A stretch of DNA of 64,000 bases from Phytomonospora endophytica (GTDB lineage Bacteria; Actinomycetota; Actinomycetes; Mycobacteriales; Micromonosporaceae): positions 262,307 through 326,306 of the forward strand of contig NZ_JACHGT010000004.1 of the NCBI RefSeq assembly GCF_014202425.1. The letters are read 5' to 3'. How positions within the stretch are numbered: the stretch's first letter is position 1; every line of letters starts with the position of its first letter. The notes beneath the pieces are model-generated. The model had not been told where the DNA came from. It worked only from the letters and a program-made list of their open reading frames with translations, and searched no databases. A program made the translations under genes and the position numbers. Shown here one piece after another: positions 42,189 to 53,817 of the stretch.

Positions 42189-42926
42189 GTGGCCACCTGG
42201 CGCCTCGTCACCATCGAACTGAAACTGGCCCTCCGCGAGAAGGTCGGGCCGCTGTGGGGCGTGGGTTTCCCGCTCGTTCTCCTGGTCGTCCTGGGCAACG
42301 TGCCCTCCCTGCGCGAACCGCAGGAGGTCAACGGAGGCCTGTCGACCTTCGAGATCTACGTCCCCGTCATCGTCTTGTTCAACCTCGCCGTGCTCGCCCT
42401 CATCGCCATGCCCAACGCCCTCGCCGGGTACCGCGAGAACGGCGTCCTGCGACGGATGCGGACCACCCCCGTCGGCCCCGTCCGCGTCCTGGCCGCCCAG
42501 CTCGCCGCCAACCTGGCGATCGCCGTCGCCGCCGCCGTCCTGGTGCTCGCCGTCGCCGGGATCGCCTTCGGCGTACGACTGCCCGGCAGCCTCCCGGCCT
42601 TCCTCGCCGGGTGGGCGCTGGTCACCGCCGCCCTGCTCTCGATCGGCCTGGTCCTGACCGCCCTCGCACCCGGCCGCAGCCAGGCCACGGCCTTCGGGAC
42701 GGTCCTGTACTTCCCGATGATGTTCTTCGCCGGGCTGTGGATCCCGATCACCCAGATGCCGCCGTGGCTGCGCGACGTGAGCCACTACACGCCCCTCGGT
42801 GCCGGAATGCGCGCGTTCCAGGAGGCCTACGAGGGCGGTTTCCCCTCCGCGCAGCCCGTGCTGACCCTCGCCGCGTATACCGTGGCCTGCGCGGCCGTCT
42901 CCGTCCGCTGGTTCCGTTGGCAGTGA
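42189..42926 (+). CDS. ABC-2-type exporter permease
   Basis: A 245-residue membrane protein with six TM helices and the ABC-2 pattern: a first helix after a short cytoplasmic N-terminus, the loop NGVLRRMRTTPVGPVRVL, and the closing LPPWLRDVSHYTPLGAGMRA-like region before the last helix. It pairs with the ATPase 4 bp upstream to form the exporter. The start is GTG 42189, with AGGG upstream. Confidence 0.9.
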   Translation: MATWRLVTIELKLALREKVGPLWGVGFPLVLLVVLGNVPSLREPQEVNGGLSTFEIYVPVIVLFNLAVLALIAMPNALAGYRENGVLRRMRTTPVGPVRVLAAQLAANLAIAVAAAVLVLAVAGIAFGVRLPGSLPAFLAGWALVTAALLSIGLVLTALAPGRSQATAFGTVLYFPMMFFAGLWIPITQMPPWLRDVSHYTPLGAGMRAFQEAYEGGFPSAQPVLTLAAYTVACAAVSVRWFRWQ

Positions 42927-42927
42927 G

Positions 42928-44160
42928 GTGAGCGACGTGGAAGAGCAGCGAGAACGGCCGCCGCACCTGCTGGTCACCGTCGTGCCCTACACCGTGCTGG
43001 CCGTTCTCGCGGTCTTCACCACCGTGATCAACCCGCCCGAAGGCACCTCGCCGCTCGCCTCCCTCGGCCTGTGCGCGCTCACGGCGGCGTGGATGCTCGG
43101 CATGTTCACGCTGCGGCCCGGCTGGTGGGACCGCCCGGCGGTCATGGGCGCGTACTTCGCCGGGCTCCTGGCCCTCACCGCCGTCCTGGTGGCACGCGAC
43201 CCCACCTTCGGCTTCTTCACCACCGCGCCCTACATCTGCGCCTTCGCCGTACTTCCCTGGCCGTGGCGGATGCCCGCCGTGGCGGCCGTCGCCGTCGTCG
43301 CCGGACTCGCCATGGCGTCCAATGTGGACGAACCCGGGCCGGCCGGACCGGCGATCCACGCCGTCATCATCGTCGGCAACATCGTCATCATGGTCGGCCT
43401 GGCGTGGTTCCTGCGCGCCGACGAGCGCGAACGCGGCGAACTCGGCCGCATGAACCGCCTCCTCGCCGCCGCCCTCGCCGAGAACGCCGAACTGCACGAC
43501 CGGCTCCTTCTCCAGGCCAGGGAGACAGGTGCCCTCGACGAACGCCGCCGCATGGCCCGCGAGATCCACGACACCGTCACCCAGGGCCTCATCGGTATCA
43601 TCACCCAGCTCCAGGCCGCCGAAGGCGCCCGCGAGGTACCCGAGGAATGGCACGGCCCCTTCGAAGCCGTCAAAGGCCTCGCACGCGAGAGCCTCTCGGA
43701 GGCCCGGCGCTCCGTCCACGCCCTGCGCCCCGAGCAACTGGAGACCGCGCGGCTCGCCGACGCGCTCGCCGGCCTCGCCGCCCGCTGCGCCGCTCTCCAC
43801 GGCCTCGACGTCCAGATGACCACGACCGGCACCGTCCGCCCGATGACCGCCGACGCCGAGGCCGTCCTGCTGCGGACGGCGCAGGAGGCGCTCGCCAACG
43901 TCGCCAGGCACGCCGGTGCGACCAGGGCCGGGGTGACCCTGTCCTACCTGGAGGACGGGATCGCCCTCGACGTCCGCGACGACGGCCGCGGCTTCGACCC
44001 CGCCGCGACCGGCCGCACCGGCCCCGGCGGCTACGGTCTGATGATCATGCGGCAACGTGTCGAAGGCCTGTCGGGAACCCTTCTCCTGGAATCCGAGCCC
44101 GGGGCGGGCACCGGGATCTCGGCCCACATCCCCACCTCGCCGAGCGGAAGCCACCGATGA
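42928..44160 (+). CDS. NarL/DesK-type sensor histidine kinase of the ABC operon
   Basis: A 410-residue kinase (407 if GTG 42937, which has the better ribosome site GAGGTGAG, is used). About six TM helices (residues 12-165), a coiled linker, HisKA_3 with His214 in MAREIHDTVTQGLIG, and a HATPase domain (LLRTAQEALANVARHAGATR; GGYGLMIMRQRVEG). With only short loops it fits an intramembrane-sensing kinase that detects load on the linked transporter. Its stop overlaps the response regulator's start. Confidence 0.92.
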   Translation: MSDVEEQRERPPHLLVTVVPYTVLAVLAVFTTVINPPEGTSPLASLGLCALTAAWMLGMFTLRPGWWDRPAVMGAYFAGLLALTAVLVARDPTFGFFTTAPYICAFAVLPWPWRMPAVAAVAVVAGLAMASNVDEPGPAGPAIHAVIIVGNIVIMVGLAWFLRADERERGELGRMNRLLAAALAENAELHDRLLLQARETGALDERRRMAREIHDTVTQGLIGIITQLQAAEGAREVPEEWHGPFEAVKGLARESLSEARRSVHALRPEQLETARLADALAGLAARCAALHGLDVQMTTTGTVRPMTADAEAVLLRTAQEALANVARHAGATRAGVTLSYLEDGIALDVRDDGRGFDPAATGRTGPGGYGLMIMRQRVEGLSGTLLLESEPGAGTGISAHIPTSPSGSHR

Positions 44161-44801
44161 CCGACGATCACCCGATCCGCCTGCTCATCGCCGACGATCA
44201 CCCGATCGTTCGCGACGGCCTGCGCGGCATGTTCGCCTCCGCGCCCGGCTTCGAGGTCCTCGGCGAGGCCGCCGACGGCGCCGAGGCCGTCCGCATGGCC
44301 CGCGCCCTGGCGCCCGACGTGATCCTGATGGACCTGCGCATGCCCGGCATGGACGGGCTCACCGCGATCAACGAACTCGCCCGGCTCGGCGTGACCGCGC
44401 GCGTGCTCGTCCTGACCACCTACGACACCGACGCGCACGTGCTGCCCGCGATCGAGGCGGGAGCGACCGGGTACCTGCTGAAGGACTCGCCGCGCGAGGA
44501 GCTGCTGCGGGCCGCGCGGGCCGCCGCGAAGGGCGAGACCGTGCTCTCGCCCTCGGTCGCGTCGTGGCTGATGAACCGGGTCAAGGCGCCCGCCCGGCGG
44601 CTGCTGAGCGCGCGCGAACTGGAGGTCCTCGGGCTCGTCGCGTCGGGCAACACCAACCGCGAGGCGGCGGCCCGGTTGTTCATCACCGAGGCGACGGTGA
44701 AGAGCCACCTGCTCAACATCTACGCCAAACTCGGCGTCTCCGACCGGGCGGCGGCGGTCGCGGAGGCCTACAACCAGGGGCTGCTCAAACCGGAGGGCTA
44801 G
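44157..44801 (+). CDS. NarL/LuxR-family response regulator of the ABC operon
   Basis: A 214-residue regulator with phospho-acceptor Asp59 (VILMDLRMPGMDG), Lys in YLLKDSPREE, and LuxR HTH (LSARELEVLGLVASGNTNRE, then AAARLFITEATVKSHLLNIY). The ATG at 44157 overlaps the kinase stop. Its own stop shares CTAG with the convergent SDR gene. It likely controls the ABC operon. Confidence 0.93.
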   Translation: MTDDHPIRLLIADDHPIVRDGLRGMFASAPGFEVLGEAADGAEAVRMARALAPDVILMDLRMPGMDGLTAINELARLGVTARVLVLTTYDTDAHVLPAIEAGATGYLLKDSPREELLRAARAAAKGETVLSPSVASWLMNRVKAPARRLLSARELEVLGLVASGNTNREAAARLFITEATVKSHLLNIYAKLGVSDRAAAVAEAYNQGLLKPEG

Positions 44802-45514
44802 CGCAGGTTGAGGCCGCCGTCGAGGAGGACGACCTCGCCGGTGACGTAGTCGTGGCCGACGAGCATCGCGATCAGATCGGCGACGTCACCGGGCCGCGCG
44901 GCCCGGCGCATCGGGCTCGTGGTCTTCCACAGCTCCTGCGCGGCGGTCCAGTCGGCGGTCATGGGCGTGTCGACGAGGCCGGGGGCGACGGCGTTGACGC
45001 GCACCTCGGGTCCCAGGGCGGCGGCGAGCAGCCTGGTGACGTGGTTCAGCGCGGCCTTACTGGCCGCGTAGGCGACCGAGCTGCCTTTCGGGCGGACGCC
45101 GGCGTGACTGGTCACGTTGACGACGCAGCCCCGCGACTCGCGCAACGCCGGGAGGGCGGCCGTGCACAACAGCCAGGGGGCGATCAGGTTGACGTCGAGG
45201 ATCTCGCGCCAGTCGGCGGCGCCGAGGGCGCCGAGTTCGGCGTGCGGCACGGGCCGGCTGATGCCGGCGTTGTTGACCAGCACGTCGAGGCGGCCGTGCG
45301 CGTCGAGCGCGCGCGGGACGAGCCCGGCGGCCTCGCCGTCGTCGGCGAGGTCGGCCTGGAGGTAGGTGCCGCCGAGTTCGGCGGCCAGTGCCTCGCCGGC
45401 CTCGCGACTCGACCTTGAGTGCACCACGACGGTCATCCCGTCGGCGGCCAGCCTGCGTGCGGTCGCCGCGCCGATCCCCGAGGCCGAACCCGTCACCAGT
45501 GCCACCTTCGTCAT
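44798..45514 (-). CDS. Short-chain dehydrogenase/reductase
   Basis: A 238-residue classical SDR: cofactor motif TGSASGIG (about residues 8-15), NNAG (about 80), catalytic Ser in VNVTSHAG, YAASK (Tyr/Lys about 147-151). An Arg-Ser pair after the second strand (VHSRSSRE) favours NADPH. The ATG at 45514 has no ribosome site but lies 6 bases after TATGGT, a good -10, so it is probably leaderless. The substrate is unknown. Confidence 0.9.
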   Translation of the reverse strand: MTKVALVTGSASGIGAATARRLAADGMTVVVHSRSSREAGEALAAELGGTYLQADLADDGEAAGLVPRALDAHGRLDVLVNNAGISRPVPHAELGALGAADWREILDVNLIAPWLLCTAALPALRESRGCVVNVTSHAGVRPKGSSVAYAASKAALNHVTRLLAAALGPEVRVNAVAPGLVDTPMTADWTAAQELWKTTSPMRRAARPGDVADLIAMLVGHDYVTGEVVLLDGGLNLR

Positions 45515-45738
45515 GCCGACACCATAGAGGCGATGATCTTCACCGTGCCGCGCGGGCGGTTTCCGCCCCCGTGCGTCGTCCGTCCACTGTGTCCGGTGGG
45601 GCGGCACGATCAAGCCCGCCCGGCTTAGCGTGAGCCCACGCGGCCACGGGACCTCGGTGGCGCCATCGGGGGCTGGGCAAAGGGTTCACCACTCACGCCG
45701 GGTCCCGGGAGAGCCGCCGATCTCCGGAGGGATCCTCC

Positions 45739-46776
45739 ATGCAGAGAAGGAAAGCGTTCGGGCCGATCATCGCCACGGCCGCACTCGTCCTGGCCACACT
45801 GACCGTCCCGCTCGCCGTGCGCGCCGAAGGACCGGCGCCCGCCACGGCGGTGCCCGAGGCGGCCGTCGACCTCATCGCCGTGGTCGACCAGGGGCCGCGC
45901 GGCAACGGGTACGACGGACAGAAGATCCAGTTCCTCAAGCGAGACGCCGACTGGCGGACCGACGCCGCCGCGGCGTGGACGCTGGACATCCCCGGCGAAT
46001 ACGGCTGGGGGCATGTCACCGACGTCAAGACGCGCATCGCGCCCAATGGCGACCAGGTCGTCCTGGTCTCCGCCGGCGGGGGCATGGTCGGCGCGTTCAC
46101 CTACCCCGGCGGGGATCTCGTGTGGTCGGCAGACACCCGCCGAAGCGGCTGCGGGAAGGAGCACAACCCGCACTCCATCGAGCTCATCCCGCGCGTGCCG
46201 GGCGTGCGCGACGGCGGCCAGTACGTCGTCGCGGACTCCAAGGGATACGTCATCTACTACCCGGTCGGCGTCAAGAAGCCGAAGTGCAAGAAGGTGGCGA
46301 GCGCCCACGGCGTCCTCTACAGCGACGGCCGGCTCTGGGCGGTCGGGTACAACGGGCTGTTCCAGTACGACATCCTCGTCGACGACTTGCGGAAGGTCGG
46401 CAGGATGCTCACCGTCAAGGGCTTCCAGGGCGGCCACGACCTCGCACCCGATCGCGGATCGGCGCGGCACGGGTTCTGGGTCACCGACCACAACAGGCTC
46501 TACACCTTCGACAAGTACGCCGGCGACTCCCGCTTCAAGGTCGTCAGGGGCCCGAAGGGCGGCTCCTGCGTGAAGTCGGTCGGCGACCGGGGCGGCGAGG
46601 TCGCCGAGACGCGGCCCTGCCGGACGAACGGCATGGGCGCACCGGCCCAGCGTTGCCAGGAGAAGTACCAGACGCACGTCGTCGACTTCTACACCGGAAA
46701 CGCCAGGGCCGAGCGCAAGCTGCGCCCGGCGGGCTGCTTCTACAAGGCCCGGCCGGTCGTGTGGGACTACTACTGA
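45739..46776 (+). CDS. Secreted protein, probably beta-propeller-like (DUF6528-like)
   Basis: A 345-residue exported protein. The signal peptide (RRKAFGPIIATAALVLATLT) is cleaved near residue 29. The mature part has repeated short beta motifs (VLVSAGGGMVGAFTYPGGDL, KEHNPHSIELIPR, GHDLAPDRG), consistent with a propeller, and ends with several Cys (SCVKS, ETRPCR, QRCQEK, AGCFYK) that may form disulfides. The NPHSIELIP motif recalls the DUF6528 family; the function is not established. GGAGGGATCC precedes the ATG. A terminator follows. Confidence 0.72.
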   Translation: MQRRKAFGPIIATAALVLATLTVPLAVRAEGPAPATAVPEAAVDLIAVVDQGPRGNGYDGQKIQFLKRDADWRTDAAAAWTLDIPGEYGWGHVTDVKTRIAPNGDQVVLVSAGGGMVGAFTYPGGDLVWSADTRRSGCGKEHNPHSIELIPRVPGVRDGGQYVVADSKGYVIYYPVGVKKPKCKKVASAHGVLYSDGRLWAVGYNGLFQYDILVDDLRKVGRMLTVKGFQGGHDLAPDRGSARHGFWVTDHNRLYTFDKYAGDSRFKVVRGPKGGSCVKSVGDRGGEVAETRPCRTNGMGAPAQRCQEKYQTHVVDFYTGNARAERKLRPAGCFYKARPVVWDYY

Positions 46777-46783
46777 CCGATCC

Positions 46784-46810
46784 GCCGCCCCGGTGTGAAG
46801 CCGGGGCGGC
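46784..46810. terminator. Hairpin terminator between convergent genes
   Basis: A 10-bp perfect GC stem with a 7-base loop, 8 bases after the secreted-protein stop and 5 bases before the end of the opposite-strand kinase remnant. Confidence 0.8.
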
Positions 46811-46814
46811 CCCA

Positions 46815-47258
46815 CTACAGCGGCACCTTCCCGGCGACCGAGCGCGCGAAGTCGGCCGCCAGGTCGCAGATGTTCCCCGAGTTCGCGCCGCACTGGTCGG
46901 CGAGCACCAGCACCACCCCGCGCGAGTTCCGCCACGAGATCAGGCAGAGCGACTCCTCGGCGCTCGTCTTCGCGTTCGTCTGAGCGGGGAGCCCGGTGAG
47001 GTCGGTGGTGTACGGGTGCAGGCCGGAGACGACCTCGACCTCGGCGGAGGCGTAGAGGAGCGTGTACCGCATCTCGTTGTCGCCGAACTGCGCCGGGGTC
47101 CACCGGCAGCTCGTGACGGCGACGCCGTCGTTCTCGAAGCCGCCGGGCGTTCCGGTGTCGACGAGCCTGTTGGCGTCGATGACCTCGGCGTCGAGGACGT
47201 CGCAGGGCTCGTCACCGCGGACGACCGGACTGCCGCTCGGCGAGCCGGCGCGACGGCG
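46815..47258 (-). pseudogene. Out-of-frame C-terminal domain of the downstream Ser/Thr kinase
   Basis: About 140 residues in a different frame from the kinase ending at 46940. The translation is protein-like: [38 protein letters not shown], and later LCLISW and DQCGANSGNICDLAA, with four or five Cys and no internal stop. It resembles DUF3558-type extracellular domains found on actinobacterial kinases and lipoproteins. It has no start, signal or ribosome site of its own. It is best explained as the original C-terminus separated from the kinase by a frameshift near 47250-47330, real or a sequencing error. Confidence 0.65.
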
Positions 47259-48148
47259 ACGCGCGTGGCCCGGGACGGTCCGCGCCGGACCGGGACCGGT
47301 ACCCGCCGCCGCTCGCTGATCATCGCGCCCAGGGCGGGCGGCGGCCAGATCGCGTCTTCCCCGCCGAGACGGGCGAGGACATCGGCCAGCGACGGCCGCG
47401 CGGCCGGATCCTTCGCCAGGCATTCGCGCATCAGCGGCAGCAGCTCGGCGGGCATGCCGGACAGGTCGGGTTCCCGGTAGACGACCCGGTAGGCCAGCGC
47501 GGCGGGACGGCCCGTGCCGAACGGTCCGCGGCCGGTCGCGGCGAAGGCCAGCACGCAGCCGAGCGAGAACACGTCGCCGGGCGGGCCGGTCGTTTCGCCG
47601 AGGGCCTGCTCGGGCGACATGAACCCGGCGGTGCCGCTGACGAGCGTCGAGTGGTGCACGGCGTCGAGGGCGCGTGCGATGCCGAAGTCGATGACGCGAG
47701 GGCCGTCCTCGGCGATGAGGACGTTGGCGGGCTTGAGATCCCGGTGCACGATCGCGCTCGCGTGCACGGCCGCGAGACCTTCGGCGAGGCCGGAACCGAG
47801 CACGCGGATCACGTCCGGCGGCAGTGGGCCGTGTGCGGCCACGGCCTCCTGGAGCGACGGGCCCGGGATGTAGGCCGTCACCAGCCACGGCGGGTCGGCG
47901 TCGGTCCCGGCGTCGACGACCTGGGCGGTGTAGAAGCCGCCGACCCTGCGGGCGGCGTCGACTTCGAGGGCGAAGCGCCGCCGGAACTCCGGATCACCCG
48001 CGAGGGTCCGGTGCACGATCTTCACCGCGACCAGCCGCCCGCCCGGCGACCGTCCCAGGAACACCTGGCCCATGCCGCCCCGGCCGAGGCGCGCGAGCAG
48101 CGGATACGGACCGGCGTCGCGAGGGTCGTCGGCGCCCAGCGCCTCCAT
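46940..48148 (-). CDS. Ser/Thr protein kinase (PknB-like), C-terminus frameshifted
   Basis: 402 residues as read. The kinase domain (about 15-275) is complete: Gly loop [14 protein letters not shown] lysine, [10 protein letters not shown] catalytic loop, DFG, APE-like MSPEQ. After about residue 290 ([14 protein letters not shown]) the frame turns into Arg/Ser-rich noise, while a neighbouring frame encodes a plausible extracellular domain. A TM helix expected between the two is missing in every frame. The ATG overlaps the upstream kinase's stop (TGATG at 48146-48150), so the two kinases are coupled. The kinase itself may still be active as a soluble form. Confidence 0.85.
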   Translation of the reverse strand: MEALGADDPRDAGPYPLLARLGRGGMGQVFLGRSPGGRLVAVKIVHRTLAGDPEFRRRFALEVDAARRVGGFYTAQVVDAGTDADPPWLVTAYIPGPSLQEAVAAHGPLPPDVIRVLGSGLAEGLAAVHASAIVHRDLKPANVLIAEDGPRVIDFGIARALDAVHHSTLVSGTAGFMSPEQALGETTGPPGDVFSLGCVLAFAATGRGPFGTGRPAALAYRVVYREPDLSGMPAELLPLMRECLAKDPAARPSLADVLARLGGEDAIWPPPALGAMISERRRVPVPVRRGPSRATRVAVAPARRAAVRSSAVTSPATSSTPRSSTPTGSSTPERPAASRTTASPSRAAGGPRRSSATTRCGTRSSTPPPRSRSSPACTRTPPTSPGSPLRRTRRRAPRSRSA

Positions 48149-50148
48149 CACGCGACCGTCCACAGCTCGACGATCGGCCGCAGCTCGGCGGAGCCGGCGA
48201 GACCGGCCAGGGTCCGGCCGTCCGGGCTGAACGCGAGCTCGCCGCCGCCGGAGCGGCCCGCCGTGTAGGTGCCGAGGCTCTCGCCGGAGGCCACGTCCCA
48301 CAGTGCCAGGGCGCCGCCTCGGCCGGCGAAGCTGGCCGCGACGGTCTTCCCGTCGGGCGTGATGCTCACCGACTGGTACTGGGTCGTCATGTTCCCGGCG
48401 GGGAAGAGTTCGACCGCGAGGGTGCGGGCCGCGACGTCCCAGACCCCGACACCGCCGTAGGCGACGGCGAGTTTCGTACCGTCGGCGGTGAACGACAGCC
48501 CGGTCGCCCCCAAGGCGCCGGTGTCCATTTCGGGGGTTTCCAGGCCCTTGTAGGAGGGCAGGTCCCAGAACGCGAGCCCGCCGAACAGGCCGGCGCCCCA
48601 GCCCGCCACGAGGGTCCCGCCGTCCGGGCTGAGGACGGCGCTGCGCACGGCCGCGGTGTCGCCGCCCTTGTGGGCGCCGACGATCAGTTCCCGCACCTGC
48701 TCGTGTGTCGCGACGTCCCAGACCACCACCTTGCCGATGCCTTCGGGTCCGCTGCGGCCCCCGGCGACGAGGCCGCCGTCGGCGCTGAACGACACCTCGC
48801 CCATCGGGTCGAGGGAGACCCTGTCGTCGCTGGCCGTCTTGAGGATGGCGATCGGTTCCCCGGAGGGGTCCGACAGCGCGATCGCGCCGATGTCCATGGC
48901 GAGGCCCTCGAAGGCACCGAACCCGGCGGCGAGGGTGCCGTCGGGGGCGAAGGCGACCGTCCCGATGGGGCCGCGCGAGCCCGTGACCCGGTGGACGGCC
49001 TTCTTCGTCCGGGACGGGATGTCCCACACGCTCACGCCCTCCTCGACGCTGACGGCGAGCGTCTTGCCGTCGCGGCTGAAGGCGAGGGCGGTCGTGGTGT
49101 CCGGCGAGTCCAGGTCGAGGGTGGCGAGGGGGACCAGCGCGGGGCCGCCGGGTTTCGCGGTGCCGGGGACGAGCGACGCCGCCTGCCGCGAGGCGAGCGC
49201 GGCGCCCAGCGGCACCGACACGGCCGCCGCCGCGACGGCGAGACCGGCGGTGAGCAGCCCGCGCCGTCCCGGGGCGCGCCGGGCGGAGGCGACCCGGCGG
49301 TCGGCGACCATCTCGGCGACCTTGGGCGGCAGCCACGGAACGCCTCGCGGGATCGGCCGCGACAGGCCGCGAAGGATCGCGGCGAGGCCGGGCTGGGCGG
49401 CGGGTTCCCCGGCCAGGCAGACTTTCACGAGCCGCGCGAGGGGAGCCGGGAGACCGGACAGGCCGGGTTCGGCGGTGAGGACCCGGCGCAGGACCTCGAT
49501 CGGTGTGCCCGTACCGAAAGGGTGGCGCCCGGTGGCGGCGAAGGCGATGACGCAACCGAAGGAGAACACGTCGGTCGCGGGCCCGGCGGGCAGGCCGCGA
49601 ATCTGCTCGGGGGACAGGAACACCGCCGAGTCGTGCAGGGTGGTCGAGAGGTTCGTGGTCTCCATGGCGTTGGCGATGCCGAAGTCGACGACGCGCGGCC
49701 CGTCCTCGCCGAGGATCACGTTGGTGGACTTGAGATCCCCGTGCACGACCCCGCGCGCGTGGACGGCGGCGAGGGCCTCGGCGAGCCCGGCGGCGAGGAC
49801 GAGGACCGCCGGGTGGGGGAGCGGTCCTTGGGTCTCGACGGCCTGCTGGAGGGTCGGGCCCGGAATGTAGGCGGTGGCCGGCCAGGGGATCTCGGCCTCG
49901 GCCTCGGCGCCGACGACCTCGGCGGTGTGGAAACCGCCGACCGTCCGCGTGGCGGCGACCTCGTGGGCGAAACGGCGGCGGAATTCGGCGTTCGCGGCGA
50001 GCCCGGGCGACACGACCTTCACCGCGACGAGCCGCCCGCCGGGCGAGCGGCCCAGGTAGACGGTGCCCATGGTGCCCCGGCCGAGCCTCCCGGTCAGCCG
50101 GAACGGCCCGACGCGGCCGGGGGCGGCGCTGTCCAGAACCTCGACCAT
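48148..50148 (-). CDS. Ser/Thr protein kinase with C-terminal WD40-like beta-propeller
   Basis: A 666-residue membrane kinase. The kinase domain (about 15-270) has [17 protein letters not shown] and the catalytic loop [11 protein letters not shown], where Gly replaces the Arg of HRD (a non-RD kinase) but Asp and Asn remain. A basic stretch and one TM helix (about 305-325, [20 protein letters not shown]) lead to about seven WD40-like blades ([48 protein letters not shown]). The propeller would be extracytoplasmic and may sense ligand. First gene of a two-kinase operon. Confidence 0.9.
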   Translation of the reverse strand: MVEVLDSAAPGRVGPFRLTGRLGRGTMGTVYLGRSPGGRLVAVKVVSPGLAANAEFRRRFAHEVAATRTVGGFHTAEVVGAEAEAEIPWPATAYIPGPTLQQAVETQGPLPHPAVLVLAAGLAEALAAVHARGVVHGDLKSTNVILGEDGPRVVDFGIANAMETTNLSTTLHDSAVFLSPEQIRGLPAGPATDVFSFGCVIAFAATGRHPFGTGTPIEVLRRVLTAEPGLSGLPAPLARLVKVCLAGEPAAQPGLAAILRGLSRPIPRGVPWLPPKVAEMVADRRVASARRAPGRRGLLTAGLAVAAAAVSVPLGAALASRQAASLVPGTAKPGGPALVPLATLDLDSPDTTTALAFSRDGKTLAVSVEEGVSVWDIPSRTKKAVHRVTGSRGPIGTVAFAPDGTLAAGFGAFEGLAMDIGAIALSDPSGEPIAILKTASDDRVSLDPMGEVSFSADGGLVAGGRSGPEGIGKVVVWDVATHEQVRELIVGAHKGGDTAAVRSAVLSPDGGTLVAGWGAGLFGGLAFWDLPSYKGLETPEMDTGALGATGLSFTADGTKLAVAYGGVGVWDVAARTLAVELFPAGNMTTQYQSVSITPDGKTVAASFAGRGGALALWDVASGESLGTYTAGRSGGGELAFSPDGRTLAGLAGSAELRPIVELWTVA

Positions 50149-50268
50149 CGACGCGTCCCATCACCCGCGGGCGGATCCCCGAACGTTCTATCCACCAGAG
50201 GGATCACGACCCGGCCACCGTCAGACGGGGCCGTGGAACGTCGCCCCGTCGTCGATGACGGACGACGG

Positions 50269-50311
50269 CGGCGGCCCGGGACCGTCCGTTGTGGACGATC
50301 CCGGGCCGCCG
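50269..50311 (-). terminator. Terminator of the furA-katG operon
   Basis: Long hairpin: 18 paired bases with a single mismatch and a 5-base loop, 14 bases beyond the katG stop at 50325 on the minus strand. Confidence 0.87.
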
Positions 50312-50324
50312 GGGTCGGGTGTGG

Positions 50325-52583
<2,259 letters not shown>

Positions 52584-53015
52584 TCAGGTCTTGCCTTCGG
52601 GGGAGCAGTCGAAGCAGTACCCCCAGTAGATGACCTCGGCTTCGTCGATGGTGAAGCCGGCGTCATCGGAAGCGGTCAGGCAGGGCGCGTGGCCGACGGC
52701 GCAGTCGACGTCGGCGATGCGCCCGCAGGACCGGCAGACGACGTGGTGGTGGTTGTCGCCGACGCGCGCCTCGTAGCGGGCGACGGAGCCGGGCGGCTGG
52801 ATGCGACGGACCAGGCCGGCGGCGGCCAGCGCGTTGAGCGAGTCGTAGACGGCCTGGTGGGAGACCTTCGGGAGGTCCTGACGCGCGACGCCGATGATGG
52901 CCTCGGTGTCGGCGTGCGACAACGCGTGCACGGCGCTCAGGACCGCCACCCGTGGACGGGTGACGCGCAGCGCCGCGCCACGCAGCATCTGCTCGAAGTC
53001 CAGAGTCGTGGTCAC
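52584..53015 (-). CDS. furA: Fur-family regulator FurA
   Basis: 143 residues from GTG 53015. N-terminal winged helix (LRVTRPRVAVLSAVHALSHA; VSHQAVYDSLNALAAAGLVR) and C-terminal metal-binding domain with HHHVVCRSCGRIADVDC and a closing CFDCSPEG. An in-frame TTG at 53051 is part of the -35 element, so it cannot be the start. The GTG lies 7 bases after the -10, giving a leaderless or nearly leaderless mRNA. FurA represses itself and katG and is released by peroxide or metal changes. Confidence 0.94.
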   Translation of the reverse strand: MTTTLDFEQMLRGAALRVTRPRVAVLSAVHALSHADTEAIIGVARQDLPKVSHQAVYDSLNALAAAGLVRRIQPPGSVARYEARVGDNHHHVVCRSCGRIADVDCAVGHAPCLTASDDAGFTIDEAEVIYWGYCFDCSPEGKT

Positions 53016-53051
53016 GAGTGGCAGTCTTCTCCATTTTTTGGAATGAGTCAA
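53016..53051 (-). promoter_or_regulatory. furA-katG promoter and FurA operator
   Basis: Minus strand: -35 TTGACT (53051-53046), 17-bp AT-rich spacer containing TTCCAAAAAATGGA, -10 AAGACT (53028-53023), start codon 7 bases on. The A/T-rich inverted repeat around TTCC/GGA closely resembles furA promoters I know from mycobacteria and streptomycetes. Confidence 0.8.
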
Positions 53052-53139
53052 GAATATGGGCTAAACGTCACCTGAGGGGAGGGGGTTGGGGTAGGGATTG
53101 GGGTGTTTGGGCTGGTGAGGTCGTGCGGGGCGACGGGGC

Positions 53140-53207
53140 GACGGGGCGTGCGGGGTGGGGACTTGCGCGGGGCGACGGGGCGTGCGGGGTGGGGACTTGC
53201 GCGGGGC
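53140..53207. repeat. 34-bp exact tandem repeat, two copies
   Basis: Units 53140-53173 and 53174-53207 are identical, G-rich on the plus strand (several GGGG runs), with a [17 protein letters not shown] unit on the left. Confidence 0.9.
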
Positions 53208-53358
53208 GACCGCGTGTGCGGACGCGTCCGGGTTCGCGTCCTCCCGCGGCGGCGAGGTGTGGCGAACTCGCGGGCGCTTCGTGGGGCCGGAAGTGCGGCT
53301 CCGTCTCCGGGGTCGCCGCGCATGGGGCGAGGCGGGACGAGGCCGAACGAGGCCGGCG

Positions 53359-53434
53359 GGCTCTTCGCGCTCGTGCGACGGCGAAGCGGAACGGCGAAGC
53401 CGCCCGGCTCTTCACGCTCGTGCGACGGCGAAGC
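53359..53434. repeat. 29-bp direct repeat with 47-bp period
   Basis: Copies at 53359-53387 and 53406-53434 differ at one position (G53367 versus A53414). Both contain CTCGTGCGACGGCGAAGC. Confidence 0.85.
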
Positions 53435-53649
53435 TCAGTGGCGAACGCGCGGTTGGCCGGCGGATCCGCGGCCGCCCGCGCGACGGCAGGTGAGCGCGGT
53501 TTCCCGAGTCTCAGGTGCGAGATGCGGCGGTGAGGCCGGGGTGCCCACGACGAAAGGCCCGCAACGCGCGTTCGTCCTGCCGCACCCTCGCGACTTCGCC
53601 GCGCGAACGTGAGGCCGATTCCGGGTGGGGGATGGTTGCGTGCGTCGGC

Positions 53650-53721
53650 GACCCGGCGACCCGGCGACCCGGCGACCCGGCGACCCGGCGACCCGGCGAC
53701 CCGGCGACCCGGCGACCCGGC
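53650..53721. repeat. 8-bp microsatellite GACCCGGC, nine exact copies
   Basis: Nine uninterrupted copies of an octamer, 97 bp upstream of the iron-box of the TetR-IrtAB operon. The unit length is not a multiple of 3, so copy-number change would shift any frame across it. Three units together encode the octapeptide ATRRPGDP. Confidence 0.95.
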
Positions 53722-53817
53722 GGGAGCGTGCGGGACGGGCGTCGCAAAACTCGAACACCCACCCCGCCCACCCCCTTCCCCGCTCCCCGGCGGCGGTGCT
53801 AACTTATGCGCCATAAC

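Larger units (their letters stand above)
53052..53817. other. 766-bp repeat-rich region, no convincing gene
   Basis: Between the furA promoter and the iron-operon operator. All long open frames here are Arg/Gly/Pro-rich, lack ribosome sites and run through tandem repeats (53140-53207, 53359-53434, 53650-53721). I see no protein family or tRNA. It may carry a small RNA or be repeat-driven filler. Confidence 0.6.

Noticed and set aside
53650-53721. CRISPR-like array
   Set aside because: The octamers are contiguous without spacers, and no cas genes are present.
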